Origin: RBG-16-66-20 sp040752005
GTDB taxonomy: Bacteria; Pseudomonadota; Gammaproteobacteria; Burkholderiales; SG8-39
Assembly: GCA_040752005.1 (NCBI GenBank)
Contig: JBFMFX010000005.1
Location: 98,148 to 162,147 of the forward strand
Length of the DNA stretch: 64,000 nucleotides
Direction of reading: 5' to 3'
Within the stretch, counting starts at the first letter, position 1. Every line of letters starts with the position of its first letter. The notes beneath the pieces are model-generated. The model saw only the letters and a program-made list of their open reading frames with translations. It was not told the DNA's origin and did no database searches. Shown here piece after piece: positions 34,666-43,230 of the stretch. Position numbers and translations under genes: made by a program.

Positions 34666-35424
34666 TCAGCGCGCAAAGAGCGCAAGCGCGCGCCCGAGCG
34701 CCTCGGCGAGCGGCGCATCAAGGAGCGGCAGCACGAGCGCGAGCAGCGCCAATCCGAGGATGAGCGCGGCGGGAAAGCCGACGGCGAAGAGGTTGAGCTG
34801 GGGCGCGGCGCGCGCAAGCACGCCAAGCGCGAGATTGCCGGCGAGCATCGCGGCGAGCACCGGCAGGGCGAGCTGCAGGCCGATGCGAAACAGCTCTCCA
34901 CCCCAGCCGACAAGCGCGCCCCAGGTTTCGGCTGCGGGCAGCGCGGCGCCGACCGGCGCGTGGCGAAAGCTCTCGGCGAGGGCGGCGATGAGCGCCAGAT
35001 GTCCGTCCACGGCGAAGAAAACGAGCGTCGCGAGCAGCCCGAGAAAGGTGCCGATCATCGGACTCTGGCCCGAATGTGCCGGGTCCACGAACGTGGCGAA
35101 CGAAAGCCCCATCTGCAGGCCGATCAGGTCGCCGGCGAGCGCCACCGCGGCAAAAGCGACCTGCATCGCGAAGGCGAGCGCGAAGCCGATGAGGATCTGC
35201 TCGAGCACCAGCGCGAACGCGGCCGGATGGTCGAGCGGCGGCGAAGGCGGGAGCGCCGGAGCGAGGAGCGCGGCGACGAGGAGCGCAAGCCCGATCTTCG
35301 CGCGCGTCGGCACCGCGCGGTGCCCGAGCACCGGCGCCGCTGCAAGCAGCGCGAGCACGCGCAGGAACGGCCAGAACAGAGCGCCCAGCGCCGCCTGAAG
35401 CTCGCTGCTGCCGACGACCAGCAT
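34666..35424 (-). CDS. fliR: flagellar export apparatus protein FliR
   Basis: A 252-residue inner-membrane protein of the flagellar type III export gate, with hydrophobic helices through most of its length (VLALLAAAPVLGHRAVPTRA, LEQILIGFALAFAMQVAFAA). The segment DLIGLQMGLSFATFVDPAHS is characteristic of FliR. It packs with FliP and FliQ in the export channel. It is the last gene of the long fli operon, 6 bp after fliQ, and converges on the multi-PAS kinase. Confidence 0.95.
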   Translation of the reverse strand: MLVVGSSELQAALGALFWPFLRVLALLAAAPVLGHRAVPTRAKIGLALLVAALLAPALPPSPPLDHPAAFALVLEQILIGFALAFAMQVAFAAVALAGDLIGLQMGLSFATFVDPAHSGQSPMIGTFLGLLATLVFFAVDGHLALIAALAESFRHAPVGAALPAAETWGALVGWGGELFRIGLQLALPVLAAMLAGNLALGVLARAAPQLNLFAVGFPAALILGLALLALVLPLLDAPLAEALGRALALFAR

Positions 35425-35430
35425 CGCGCT

Positions 35431-35700
35431 TCAACCGGCGAGCGCCGGAATCGCGGCGTACAGCCGCTGCATGTAGTCCACCAGTTGCGCGAGCATCCAG
35501 GGACCGGCGAGTACCGCGACCGCCGCGACCGCCACCAGCTTCGGGATGAACGACAGCGTCATCTCGTTCACCTGCGTGGCCGCCTGCAGGATGCTCACCA
35601 CGAGGCCGGTGACGAGCGCCGCGCCGAGCAGCGGCGCCGAAACCGCGAGCGCCACTTCGAGCGCCTGCTGGCCGAGCGCCATGACCTGCGCGTCGGTCAT
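35431..35700 (-). CDS. fliQ: flagellar export apparatus protein FliQ
   Basis: An 89-residue protein with two transmembrane helices, the length and topology of FliQ. The first helix (EVALAVSAPLLGAALVTGLV) leads into VSILQAATQVNEMTLSFIPK, the conserved FliQ loop. Its start overlaps the fliP stop by four bases, so the two are translationally coupled. Four copies join FliP and FliR in the export gate. Confidence 0.96.
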   Translation of the reverse strand: MTDAQVMALGQQALEVALAVSAPLLGAALVTGLVVSILQAATQVNEMTLSFIPKLVAVAAVAVLAGPWMLAQLVDYMQRLYAAIPALAG

Positions 35701-36374
35701 GCGGCGAACGAGGCGACCAGCGAGCCGACGAGCAGCGTCCAGCCGTCGGCCAGCACAAACAGCATCAGCTTGAACGGAAGCGAAATGAGCACCGGCGAGA
35801 GCATCACCATACCCATGGACATCAGCACGCTCGCCACCACGAGGTCAATGATGAGGAACGGGATGAAGACGGTGAAGCCGATCTGGAACGCGGTCTTCAG
35901 TTCGCTCGTCACGAACGCCGGCACCACGACGCGCAGCGGCAGCGCCTCGGGCGAGCGCGGCGCCTCGACGCGCGCCAGGCGCACGAACAGCTCGAGGTCG
36001 GTTTCGCGCGTCTGGCGCAGCATGAACGAGCGCAGCGGCGCCGCCGCGCGCTCGAGCGCCTCGGGCATGTCAATGCGCTTTTCGGCATACGGCTGGTATG
36101 CCTCGCGGTAGACGCGATCGAGCACCGGCGACATCACGAACAGCGTCAGGAAGAGCGCAAGTCCGATGATGACCTGGTTCGGAGGCGAGGCCTGCGTGCC
36201 GAGCGCTTGGCGCAACAGCGACAGCACGATGACGATGCGCGTGAAGCCGCTCATCAGGAGCAGCACCGCCGGCAGAAAGGTGAGCGAAGTGAGGAAGACA
36301 AGCGTCTGGACCGGCACGCTCCACTGGCTCGCGCCTCCGGGAAGCGGTGTCGCGATAAGGCTCAGGAAGTCCAT
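35697..36374 (-). CDS. fliP: flagellar export apparatus protein FliP
   Basis: A 225-residue FliP. Conserved helices are present: FLTSLTFLPAVLLLMSGFTR, IVIVLSLLRQALGTQASPPN, and near the C-terminus VPAFVTSELKTAFQIGFTVF followed by IDLVVASVLMSMGMVML. The ATG used gives MDFLSLIATPL; no typical cleaved signal sequence precedes the first helix, unlike the longer enterobacterial form. FliP forms the pentamer core of the export gate. Its start lies inside the end of fliO (13-bp overlap). Confidence 0.96.
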   Translation of the reverse strand: MDFLSLIATPLPGGASQWSVPVQTLVFLTSLTFLPAVLLLMSGFTRIVIVLSLLRQALGTQASPPNQVIIGLALFLTLFVMSPVLDRVYREAYQPYAEKRIDMPEALERAAAPLRSFMLRQTRETDLELFVRLARVEAPRSPEALPLRVVVPAFVTSELKTAFQIGFTVFIPFLIIDLVVASVLMSMGMVMLSPVLISLPFKLMLFVLADGWTLLVGSLVASFAA

Positions 36375-36673
36375 TTGTCCACCAGCTCGGCGGCGGCGGG
36401 CGCGGCGGGTGCGGCCTGCGGCGCGCCCGCGCGCGGCAGCGTGCACAGCGCGCTCACGCGCCCCGGAGCGACGCCAAGCACCAGGCGCGTGCCCTCGACC
36501 TCGACCAGCACGACGCGCTCGCGCGGGCCGACCGCGAGCGCACCGCGCAGCGCGAGCGGCGTCGCGCGAGCGGCCGGGGTGATGCCTTGCAGCTTGCGCG
36601 CCAGCCACGCGGCCGCGCCGATCGCCGCGAGCACGAGCACAAGGGCCGCCAGCGCCTGGAGAATCGAGCTCAC
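36362..36673 (-). CDS. fliO: flagellar assembly protein FliO
   Basis: A 103-residue protein with one N-terminal membrane helix (ALAALVLVLAAIGAAAWLAR) and a cytoplasmic tail containing GALAVGPRERVVLVEVEGTR and LVLGVAP, which is the FliO pattern. FliO assists assembly of the FliP ring. It overlaps both neighbours: four bases with fliN and 13 with fliP. The C-terminal end is Ala/Pro-rich. Confidence 0.9.
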   Translation of the reverse strand: MSSILQALAALVLVLAAIGAAAWLARKLQGITPAARATPLALRGALAVGPRERVVLVEVEGTRLVLGVAPGRVSALCTLPRAGAPQAAPAAPAAAELVDKWTS

Positions 36674-37020
36674 CGGTTGAGCTTGCGGATGCGCTCCGAC
36701 GGCGTGATCACGTCGGTGAGCCGGATGCCGAACTTTTCGTTCACCACCACCACCTCACCCTGCGCGATCAGGCAGCCGTTGACGAACACGTCCATCGGCT
36801 CGCCGGCGAGGCGGTCCAGCTCGATGACGCTGCCCTGCGCCAGTTGCAGCACGTGGCGGATCGGCACGCGCGTGCGGCCGAGTTCCACGGTAAGCTGCAC
36901 CGGGATGTCGAGCACCAGCTCGATGTCGTGCTGCGCGCCGGCGACGCCCGCCGCCGGTGCGAAGTTCTCGAACGCCGGCGCGCCGGTCGCGGCGGCCGCC
37001 GCGCCACCTTCAGCGGACAT
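36670..37020 (-). CDS. fliN: flagellar motor switch protein FliN
   Basis: A 116-residue FliN with a variable Ala-rich N-terminus and the SpoA/surface-presentation domain from residue 33: IELVLDIPVQLTVELGRTRV, PIRHVLQLAQGSVIELDRLA and VNEKFGIRLTDVITPSERIR. It forms the lower part of the C-ring with FliM. The ATG giving MSAEGGAAAA was chosen; the reading frame continues upstream only into fliM. It overlaps fliM by 11 bases. Confidence 0.96.
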   Translation of the reverse strand: MSAEGGAAAAATGAPAFENFAPAAGVAGAQHDIELVLDIPVQLTVELGRTRVPIRHVLQLAQGSVIELDRLAGEPMDVFVNGCLIAQGEVVVVNEKFGIRLTDVITPSERIRKLNR

Positions 37021-38017
37021 GGGCCTCTCCTTTGACGTCGTCCTCGCGCGAGGGGGCGAGGAACTTCTCGACCTTGATCGCGTAGCTGCCGTTGAGCGTC
37101 CCGTAGCGGCACTCCAGAATCGGCACCCCGTCCACCAGCGCCGGGATCTTTTCCGGAATGTCCAGCGGGATAACGTCTCCCGGCCTGAGGGCGGCGAGAC
37201 GCCGGACCGGAATCGAGCTGCGGCCGAGCACGGCGCGGATCTCGACTTCGGCCGACTGCACCTGGCGGGCGAGCAGCCGCATCCAGCGCTGGTCCGGCTC
37301 GCTCTGGTCGGCATGGGTGCTGGAGTAGAGCAGGTCGCGCAGCGGCTCGAGCGTCGCGTACGGCAGGCACACGTGCAGGTCGCCGCCCACGCCGCCGAAC
37401 TCGAGCGTGAACGCGGTCGCGACGACGATCTCGGTCGGCGCGGCGATGTTGGCGAACTGGGTGTGCATCTCCGAGCGCACGTACTCGAACTTGAGCGGAT
37501 GCACCGGCGCCCACGCCTTCTCGTACTCTTCCAGCACCACGCCGAGCAGGCGGCGGATGATGCGCATCTCGGTGGCGGTGAAGTCGCGGCCCTCGATGCG
37601 GCTGTGCAGCTGGCCGTTGCCGCCGAACAGGCTGTCCACCACCGCGAACACGAAGTTCGGATCCATGACGACGAGCCCGGAGCCGCGCAGCGGCTTCGGC
37701 AGCACGATGTTGAGATTGGTCGGCACCGCGAGGTTGCGCACGAACTCCGCGTACTTCACCACGCGCACCGGGCCGACGGCGATGTCGGGGCTGCGGCGCA
37801 TGAAGTTGAACAGGCCCGTGCGCAGGCCGCGCGCGAACCGCTCGTGCACGATCTCCAGCGTCGGCATGCGGCCGCGCACGATGCGTTCCTGCGTCGCCAG
37901 ATCGTAGGGGCGCACCCCGCCGGCGGCCGGCTGGGCCGGCGCGGCGGACTCGGTCTCGCCGGTGACCCCGCGCAGCAGCGCATCCACTTCCTCCTGCGAC
38001 AGGAATTCGTTCGACAT
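37010..38017 (-). CDS. fliM: flagellar motor switch protein FliM
   Basis: A 335-residue FliM. The N-terminal peptide FLSQEEVDALLRG is the conserved CheY-P docking site. The middle CheC-like domain starts RPYDLATQERIVRGRMPTLE and includes FNFMRRSPDIAVGPVRVVKY; the C-terminal SpoA domain contains AALRPGDVIPLDIPEKIPAL. FliM links CheY signalling to motor reversal with FliG and FliN. It lies 9 bp after fliL and overlaps fliN. Confidence 0.97.
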   Translation of the reverse strand: MSNEFLSQEEVDALLRGVTGETESAAPAQPAAGGVRPYDLATQERIVRGRMPTLEIVHERFARGLRTGLFNFMRRSPDIAVGPVRVVKYAEFVRNLAVPTNLNIVLPKPLRGSGLVVMDPNFVFAVVDSLFGGNGQLHSRIEGRDFTATEMRIIRRLLGVVLEEYEKAWAPVHPLKFEYVRSEMHTQFANIAAPTEIVVATAFTLEFGGVGGDLHVCLPYATLEPLRDLLYSSTHADQSEPDQRWMRLLARQVQSAEVEIRAVLGRSSIPVRRLAALRPGDVIPLDIPEKIPALVDGVPILECRYGTLNGSYAIKVEKFLAPSREDDVKGEAHVR

Positions 38018-38026
38018 GGCGGCCGG

Positions 38027-38602
38027 CTACTGCACGATGAACGTCGAATAATGCAGCGCGACGATGCCCTTGTCGGGCGCGCCGGCCTCGGGCAAAGGTT
38101 CGCGCGCCGCCGCGAGCAGCTCCTCGGCGAGCCGCGCCTTGCCTTCGAGCGTGGCGAGCTCGCCCGCGGTCTTGGCCGACAGCAGCAGCAGGATCTTCGA
38201 GCGGATGATCGGCATGTGCTGCTTCATCACCGGCTCGACATCGGCGCCGGTGACCTGGAAGGTGAGCCCGACCTGCAGGTAACGCTCGGCGCTGCCGTCG
38301 TCCTTCAGGTTGACCGTCATCACCTCCAGAGGCACGAACTGCGGCGGGCGCGAGGGTTTCGCCGCCACGGCCTTCGCATCGGCTTTCTTGACTGCCGCCT
38401 TCTTGCCGGCGGATTTCCTGTCGTCGCCTCCCGTTTCTACGCCCGAGCCGCCCGCAAACTTCCAGACCGCGGCGGCCGCGCCGCCGGTCAGGAGCGCGCC
38501 GGCGAGGGCCGCGATCAGCACGCGCCGGCCGCTCTTCTTGTTCGGCGCCGGGGTCGCCGCGGCCGGTGCGGCATCCGTCGCGGGAGTCGCGTTTTTTGCC
38601 AT
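38027..38602 (-). CDS. fliL: flagellar basal body-associated protein FliL
   Basis: A 191-residue FliL. A cytoplasmic N-terminus rich in Ala/Pro leads to one membrane helix (RVLIAALAGALLTGGAAAAV), then a Lys/Ala linker and the periplasmic domain FVPLEVMTVNLKDDGSAERY followed by LQVGLTFQVTGADVEPVM. FliL rings surround the stator and strengthen torque. AAGGAG before the ATG is a clear ribosome site. It follows the largest gap in this operon, 92 bp, which contains a hairpin. Confidence 0.93.
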   Translation of the reverse strand: MAKNATPATDAAPAAATPAPNKKSGRRVLIAALAGALLTGGAAAAVWKFAGGSGVETGGDDRKSAGKKAAVKKADAKAVAAKPSRPPQFVPLEVMTVNLKDDGSAERYLQVGLTFQVTGADVEPVMKQHMPIIRSKILLLLSAKTAGELATLEGKARLAEELLAAAREPLPEAGAPDKGIVALHYSTFIVQ

Positions 38603-38663
38603 TTTCGGTGCTCCTTCGGATTCACCTCGATTGTGCGCGCCGCCCGGCGTCGGCTAAAGGGCG

Positions 38664-38689
38664 AACAGCGCGCCTTCGCCTGCGCTGTT
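38664..38689 (-). other. hairpin in the fliK-fliL gap
   Basis: AACAGCGC and GCGCTGTT form a perfect 8-bp stem with a 10-base loop. It lies in the only sizeable gap inside the fliF-fliR operon. Read on the minus strand, only three T residues follow, so it is more likely an RNA processing or stability element, or a partial terminator lowering fliL-fliR expression. Confidence 0.45.
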
Positions 38690-38694
38690 TGTCC

Positions 38695-39789
38695 TCACGC
38701 GAACACGTCGAGCAGCCGGCGGCGCACCGCCACCGGCACCGGGCTTTCGCGGTGCTGCGGCGCCGCTGCGGTCTCGCGCGGACCGCTTCCGCCCGCGCCG
38801 CCATCGCCTGCGCCCGGGGCGTGGTGCTCGCGCGCCGGCAGCTCGGCGCCGACCGACGTTTGCCCCAGCGCGAGCCCCTGCGCGGCGAGCATGTCGCGCA
38901 GTTGCGGCAGCGCTTGCGCGATCGCCTCCCGCGCCGCTGCATGCGGCGCCGAGCAGGCGACATGCGCCGTGCCGTCGGACACGCGTATGCGCAGCTCGAC
39001 CGGCCCCAGTTCGGGCGGACTTACCTCGATGCTCGCCGCGGCTCGCCCGCTGGCGATTTCCAGTTGCACGCGCGCGCAGAACGCCTCCGGGAAGTCGGCG
39101 GCCGCGGGGCGAAGCGGTGCGTAGGCGGGGCTCGCGTCGGAACGCGATGGCGCGGTGGGCTGGGGCAGCGCCAAGCTCGCGGCCACCGCGCTCGCGCTCC
39201 GGTGTGCCGTCTCGGTGAGCGGCTGTACGCGTTGCGCATCCGGAATCGCCGCCGTCGCAGTCGGCGCCGCCGGCTCCGGCTGTGGCGCAGGGTCCGGAAT
39301 CCGATCAGGTCGAGCCGATGCAGGCACGACCTCTTCCCCGGCCTCCTGTGGCGCGCCGGATGCGACACTCGCGATCGGTGCGGCGGAGATCGCCGCAGCC
39401 TGAGGACCGGTGAGCGCGCCGAGCGGCTGCGGCTGCTCGGGAACGGGGCGGTTCGCGCTCGCGGCGGGCTCGGCCGCATTGGCATGCCCTTCCGGTGCCG
39501 CGGCGAACGCTACCGCGAGCGACTGAAAGACAGGGAGCGCCGCGAGTTCGACGCTCGCCGCATCCGTGCCGGGTGCGGTCCGGGACGCCGCGGGCTTGCC
39601 CTGCTCCTCGGAGGGGATCCACTCCTGTGCCGCGAGCGTCGCGTCCGCCGGGGGATCGGCGGCCAGCGTGAGCGCGAGCACTGCTGCGAATTCGTCACCG
39701 GCGGACTGCGCTCCCTCCTGCGTCGTCCGGTCCTGCACGGGCGACGCGGATGGGGCGAGGGCAGCGGCGGCCGGGGGGATTTCGGTCAT
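38695..39789 (-). CDS. fliK: flagellar hook-length control protein FliK
   Basis: A 364-residue protein with the usual FliK layout: a long Ala/Pro-rich, poorly ordered N-terminal ruler part (about 1-240) and a conserved C-terminal switch domain (about 250-335) containing ASIEVSPPELGPVELRIRVS and ARE AIAQALPQLRDMLAAQGL-type helix sequence. FliK measures the hook and switches FlhB to filament export. The ATG chosen is just before TEIPPAAAALAP. It lies between fliJ and fliL in the operon order seen in many proteobacteria. Confidence 0.88.
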   Translation of the reverse strand: MTEIPPAAAALAPSASPVQDRTTQEGAQSAGDEFAAVLALTLAADPPADATLAAQEWIPSEEQGKPAASRTAPGTDAASVELAALPVFQSLAVAFAAAPEGHANAAEPAASANRPVPEQPQPLGALTGPQAAAISAAPIASVASGAPQEAGEEVVPASARPDRIPDPAPQPEPAAPTATAAIPDAQRVQPLTETAHRSASAVAASLALPQPTAPSRSDASPAYAPLRPAAADFPEAFCARVQLEIASGRAAASIEVSPPELGPVELRIRVSDGTAHVACSAPHAAAREAIAQALPQLRDMLAAQGLALGQTSVGAELPAREHHAPGAGDGGAGGSGPRETAAAPQHRESPVPVAVRRRLLDVFA

Positions 39790-40241
39790 GGCGGTGGCTC
39801 CTTCGTCCCGTGATGCGCGGCCGCGCGGCGCGCCGCGATCTCGTCCTCGACGCGGCGCTCGGCGCGTGCCCGAAGCCGCTCGAGCGCGCGCGCGCGGCGC
39901 GCGGCGAACGCATCGAACGAGCGCCGGCGTCGCTCGGCGTCCTGCCACGCCCTGCGCGCCGCCTGCACGCGCTCCTCGCCGGCCGCGATTTCGCGCTCCT
40001 GCTGGGCACGCGCCAGTTCGATGCGGCGCACGAAGCGCTGCAGCCGCGCGAGCGCCTCGACGCGCGCGCCGGCGCGCTCGGCGCGTGCGAGCCGCTCGGC
40101 GTACTCGCGCAGATACTGCGCGAGCAGGGCGAGCTTGTGTTCGCGTTCGGCATGCGCCGAAAGCTCGGCGGCGAGCGCGCGCGCCGCCGCCTCGCCGCGG
40201 CGCCGGGCAAGCTCGATCAGGAGCGCGAGCGAGTCGTTCAT
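39786..40241 (-). CDS. fliJ: flagellar export chaperone FliJ
   Basis: A 151-residue, highly charged coiled-coil protein (RRRGEAAARALAAELSAHAE, LRARAERRVEDEIAARRAAA). Length, composition and position directly after fliI fit FliJ, which docks on the FliI hexamer and the export gate and recycles chaperones. It overlaps the fliI stop and the fliK start by four bases each. FliJ sequences diverge quickly, so the call rests partly on context. Confidence 0.85.
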   Translation of the reverse strand: MNDSLALLIELARRRGEAAARALAAELSAHAEREHKLALLAQYLREYAERLARAERAGARVEALARLQRFVRRIELARAQQEREIAAGEERVQAARRAWQDAERRRRSFDAFAARRARALERLRARAERRVEDEIAARRAAAHHGTKEPPP

Positions 40242-41671
40242 GCGCCGCCCCCGGGCGCAGCAACAAGCGCCTCGAGCGCCGCGCCGCTCGACTCCAGGTC
40301 CGCCAGCTCGCGCATGCCCTGCTGGAGAAACGCCTCCATCGCCGGCCACAGCGCGACGGCGCGATCGAGCACCGGGTCGCCCCCGGCGACGTAGGCGCCG
40401 ACGGCAAACAGATCGCGGTTGTGCCGATAGCGCGAGTACAGGCGCCGGAACGCGCGCGCCGCCTCCAGCCGCGCGGGCGGCACGAGCGCCGGCATCACCC
40501 GGCTCACCGAGGCCTCGATGTCGATCGCCGGGAAATGCCCCTGCTCGGCGAGTTCGCGCGAGAGCACGATGTGTCCGTCGAGCACCGCGCGCGCCGCGTC
40601 GGCCACCGGATCGTTCGGATCGTCGCCCTCGGCGAGCACCGTGTAGAAGGCGGTGATCGAGCCGCCGCGCGCGGCGACGCCGTTGCCGGCGCGCTCGACG
40701 AGCTGCGGCAGCCGTGCAAAGACCGACGGCGGATAGCCCTTGGTGGCCGGAGGCTCGCCCACGGCGAGCGCGATCTCGCGCTGCGCCATCGCGTAGCGCG
40801 TGAGCGAATCCATGATGAGCAGCACGTCCTTGCCCTGGTCGCGGAAAAACTCCGCGATCGCGCAGGCGTAGGCGGCGGCCTGCACGCGCATGAGCGGCGC
40901 GGCGTCGGCGGGCGCAGCCACCACCACCGAGCGCGCGAGCCCCTCGGCGGCAAGGATGTCGTCCACGAACTCCTTGACCTCGCGGCCGCGCTCGCCGATC
41001 AGCGCCACCACGTTGACGTCGGCCGCGGTGCCGCGCGCCATCATGCCGAGGAGCACGCTCTTGCCGATGCCGCTGCCGGCGAGCAGCCCCATCCTCTGGC
41101 CGCGCCCGACGGTGACGAGCGCGTTGATCGCGCGCACGCCGACGTCGAGCGCGCGCACGATCGGCGCACGCTCGATCGGGTTCGCCGGGCGGGCGGCGAG
41201 CGGCGCGCGCTGGGTGTAGGCCAGCGGCCCGCGCCGATCGAGCGGCAGCCCGGCGCCGTCGAGCACGCGCCCGAGAAGGCCGAATCCCACAGGAAGATGC
41301 TTGGCGCGGTCCTCGGCGCGGCGCCATGGGTGGTTCGGGCGGCCATAGGCGGGCGGGGACTGATTGACGTCCACGGGCATGACGCGCGCCCCGGGCCGCA
41401 GGCCCTGCACGTCGGTGGTCGGCATCAGAGTGAGCCGCTCGCCGGAGAATCCGACCACCTCGGCCTCGGCGACCACGCCACCGTCCTGGCTGATCAGGCA
41501 GGCGCTTCCCACCGGCAAGCGCAGGCCCTGCGCATGCATCACCAGCCCCGAGACGTGCGCCAGACGGCCGGTCGCCGCGAGCGGCTCGGCGGCAAGCACG
41601 TAGCTGCGGCAGTCGGCGAGAAACGCCGCCCAGCGCTCGAGCGGACCGGCCGTGCTAGACGGATTCGTCAT
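40238..41671 (-). CDS. fliI: flagellum-specific ATPase FliI
   Basis: A 477-residue F1-type ATPase that drives early steps of flagellar export. The Walker A motif is GSGIGKS at residues 199-205, and Walker B is in GKDVLLIMDSLTRYAMAQRE. YPPSVFARLPQLVERAGNG and GSITAFYTVLAEGDDPNDPV are typical of the FliI/SctN family, as is VLDGHIVLSRELAEQGHFPA. The ATG giving MTNPSSTAG was used; it overlaps the end of fliH by 17 bases. It works with FliH and FliJ. Confidence 0.97.
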   Translation of the reverse strand: MTNPSSTAGPLERWAAFLADCRSYVLAAEPLAATGRLAHVSGLVMHAQGLRLPVGSACLISQDGGVVAEAEVVGFSGERLTLMPTTDVQGLRPGARVMPVDVNQSPPAYGRPNHPWRRAEDRAKHLPVGFGLLGRVLDGAGLPLDRRGPLAYTQRAPLAARPANPIERAPIVRALDVGVRAINALVTVGRGQRMGLLAGSGIGKSVLLGMMARGTAADVNVVALIGERGREVKEFVDDILAAEGLARSVVVAAPADAAPLMRVQAAAYACAIAEFFRDQGKDVLLIMDSLTRYAMAQREIALAVGEPPATKGYPPSVFARLPQLVERAGNGVAARGGSITAFYTVLAEGDDPNDPVADAARAVLDGHIVLSRELAEQGHFPAIDIEASVSRVMPALVPPARLEAARAFRRLYSRYRHNRDLFAVGAYVAGGDPVLDRAVALWPAMEAFLQQGMRELADLESSGAALEALVAAPGGGA

Positions 41672-42242
41672 GCCAGTGATGGTCCTGTCCGAGCGCGGCG
41701 AGCACGCGGCGCCAGCGCGTGGCGAGCGTCGCATCCACCTCTCCGGCGCTGGAGACGACGCGCAATCCGCCCGGCTCGATGCGCGGGTCGTCCACCACGC
41801 GCCAGCCGCCGCGCTCGATCTCCTCGGCGAGGTGCGCGCGCAGCAGCTCCGCATCGGCCGGATGGGCGTGGATTCTCACCGCGCGAGCGTCCTGCGCGAT
41901 GAGCGCGAGCGCCTCGCGCGCCACCGGCAGCAGCACCTCGCGCCGCACGGCGAGCTCGCTCTGGATCACACGGCGGGCGATGTCCACGGCGAGATCGAGC
42001 AGCGCACCGGCGAGCCGCTCCTCGAAAAGGTGCAGCGCGCGTTCGGCGGCGGCAAGGAGCGCCGACAGCCGCGCGGCCTCGGCGCGCGCGGCCGCCATTC
42101 CCTCGGCATAGCCGGACCGTTCGGCTTCACGGCGACGCGCCTCCAGCTCGGCGTCAGCGCCGGCCGTCGGGCACGCGATGCCGCTTGCCGGCTCCGCGAA
42201 CGATGCGGGTTTCCACGCGCGCAGCGCCGGCGCGCTAGACAT
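41655..42242 (-). CDS. fliH: flagellar assembly protein FliH
   Basis: A 195-residue FliH. The charged central part (ADAELEARRREAERSGYAEG) is followed by Ala-rich coiled coil and the vacuolar ATPase E-subunit-like C-terminus (LDLAVDIARRVIQSELAVRR, VRIHAHPADAELLRAHLAEE). FliH binds and restrains FliI. Two ATGs six bases apart are possible; the second, giving MSSAPALRAW, sits six bases after GAGG and was chosen. The gene overlaps the fliG stop by 8 bases. Confidence 0.9.
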   Translation of the reverse strand: MSSAPALRAWKPASFAEPASGIACPTAGADAELEARRREAERSGYAEGMAAARAEAARLSALLAAAERALHLFEERLAGALLDLAVDIARRVIQSELAVRREVLLPVAREALALIAQDARAVRIHAHPADAELLRAHLAEEIERGGWRVVDDPRIEPGGLRVVSSAGEVDATLATRWRRVLAALGQDHHWHDESV

Positions 42243-43230
42243 AGGCATCCTCGCCGCGGCCACCGAGGACGATCTGGCCCTCTTCCGCCAGGCGGCGCGC
42301 GATCTTGAGGATTTCCTTCTGCTGCGCCTCGACCTCGGACAGCCGGACCGGCCCGCGCGCCTCCAGGTCCTCGCGCAGCATCTCGGCGGCGCGCTGCGAC
42401 ATGTTGCGCAGGATCTTCTCGCGCAGCGCCTCGCCGGCGCCCTTCAACGCCACCACCAGCTGCTCGGACTGCACCTCGCGCAGCAGCAGCTGCACCGCGC
42501 GGTCATCGAGGTCGGCGAGGTTGTCGAAGACGAACATCGCGTCCTCGACCTTCTGCGCCAGCTCGGCGTCGTGCCCGCGCAGCGCCGCGAGGATCGGCGC
42601 CTCGTTCTTCGAGCCGACGAAGTTGAGGATCTCGGCGGCGACCCGCGGCCCGCCGAGCGCCGCCCGGCGGATGTTCTCCGTGCCGCCGGCGAGCAGGCGC
42701 GCGAGGGCCTCGTTCAGCTCGCGCAACGCGTTCGGGCGGATGCTCTCCAGCGTCGCGATGCGCACCAGCACCTCTCCGCGCAGTCGCTCGGGCAGCTCGC
42801 CGACGATCGCGGCGGCGTGCTCGCGCTCCAGGTGCACCAGGATCGAGGCGATGATCTGCGGATGCTCGCTGCGGATGAGCTCGGCCACGGCGCCGGCGTC
42901 CATCCACTTCAGGCTCTCGATTCCGGAGACGTCGCTGGAAGACAGGATTCGGTCGAGCACCATCTTCGCCTTGTCCTCGCCGAGCGCCTGCACCAGCACC
43001 TTGCGCACGTACTGGTCGCCCTCGCCGAGGGAGGACTGCTCGGCCGCGGCGGCGTGAAAGCGCTCGAGCACCGCGTTCACCTGCTCGCGCGAGACGGACT
43101 TCAGGCGCGCCATCGCCTCGCCGAGCTTCTGCACTTCCTTGGGGCTCAGGTGCCGGAACACCTCGGCCGCCTCGGCCTCGCCGAGCGCCATCAGCAGCAC
43201 CGCGCCGTCGGTCAGACCGGCTTCATCCAT
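42235..43230 (-). CDS. fliG: flagellar motor switch protein FliG
   Basis: A 331-residue FliG. The N-terminal FliF-binding domain has AEVFRHLSPKEVQKLGEAMA, the middle domain the conserved EHPQ motif in RSEHPQIIASILVHLEREHA, and the C-terminal torque domain FDNLADLDDRAVQLLLREVQ with the charged residues that meet MotA. It ends in LAEEGQIVLGGRGEDAYV, the usual C-terminus. The chosen ATG (MDEAGLTDGAVLLMALG) overlaps the fliF stop by 8 bases. Confidence 0.97.
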   Translation of the reverse strand: MDEAGLTDGAVLLMALGEAEAAEVFRHLSPKEVQKLGEAMARLKSVSREQVNAVLERFHAAAAEQSSLGEGDQYVRKVLVQALGEDKAKMVLDRILSSSDVSGIESLKWMDAGAVAELIRSEHPQIIASILVHLEREHAAAIVGELPERLRGEVLVRIATLESIRPNALRELNEALARLLAGGTENIRRAALGGPRVAAEILNFVGSKNEAPILAALRGHDAELAQKVEDAMFVFDNLADLDDRAVQLLLREVQSEQLVVALKGAGEALREKILRNMSQRAAEMLREDLEARGPVRLSEVEAQQKEILKIARRLAEEGQIVLGGRGEDAYV

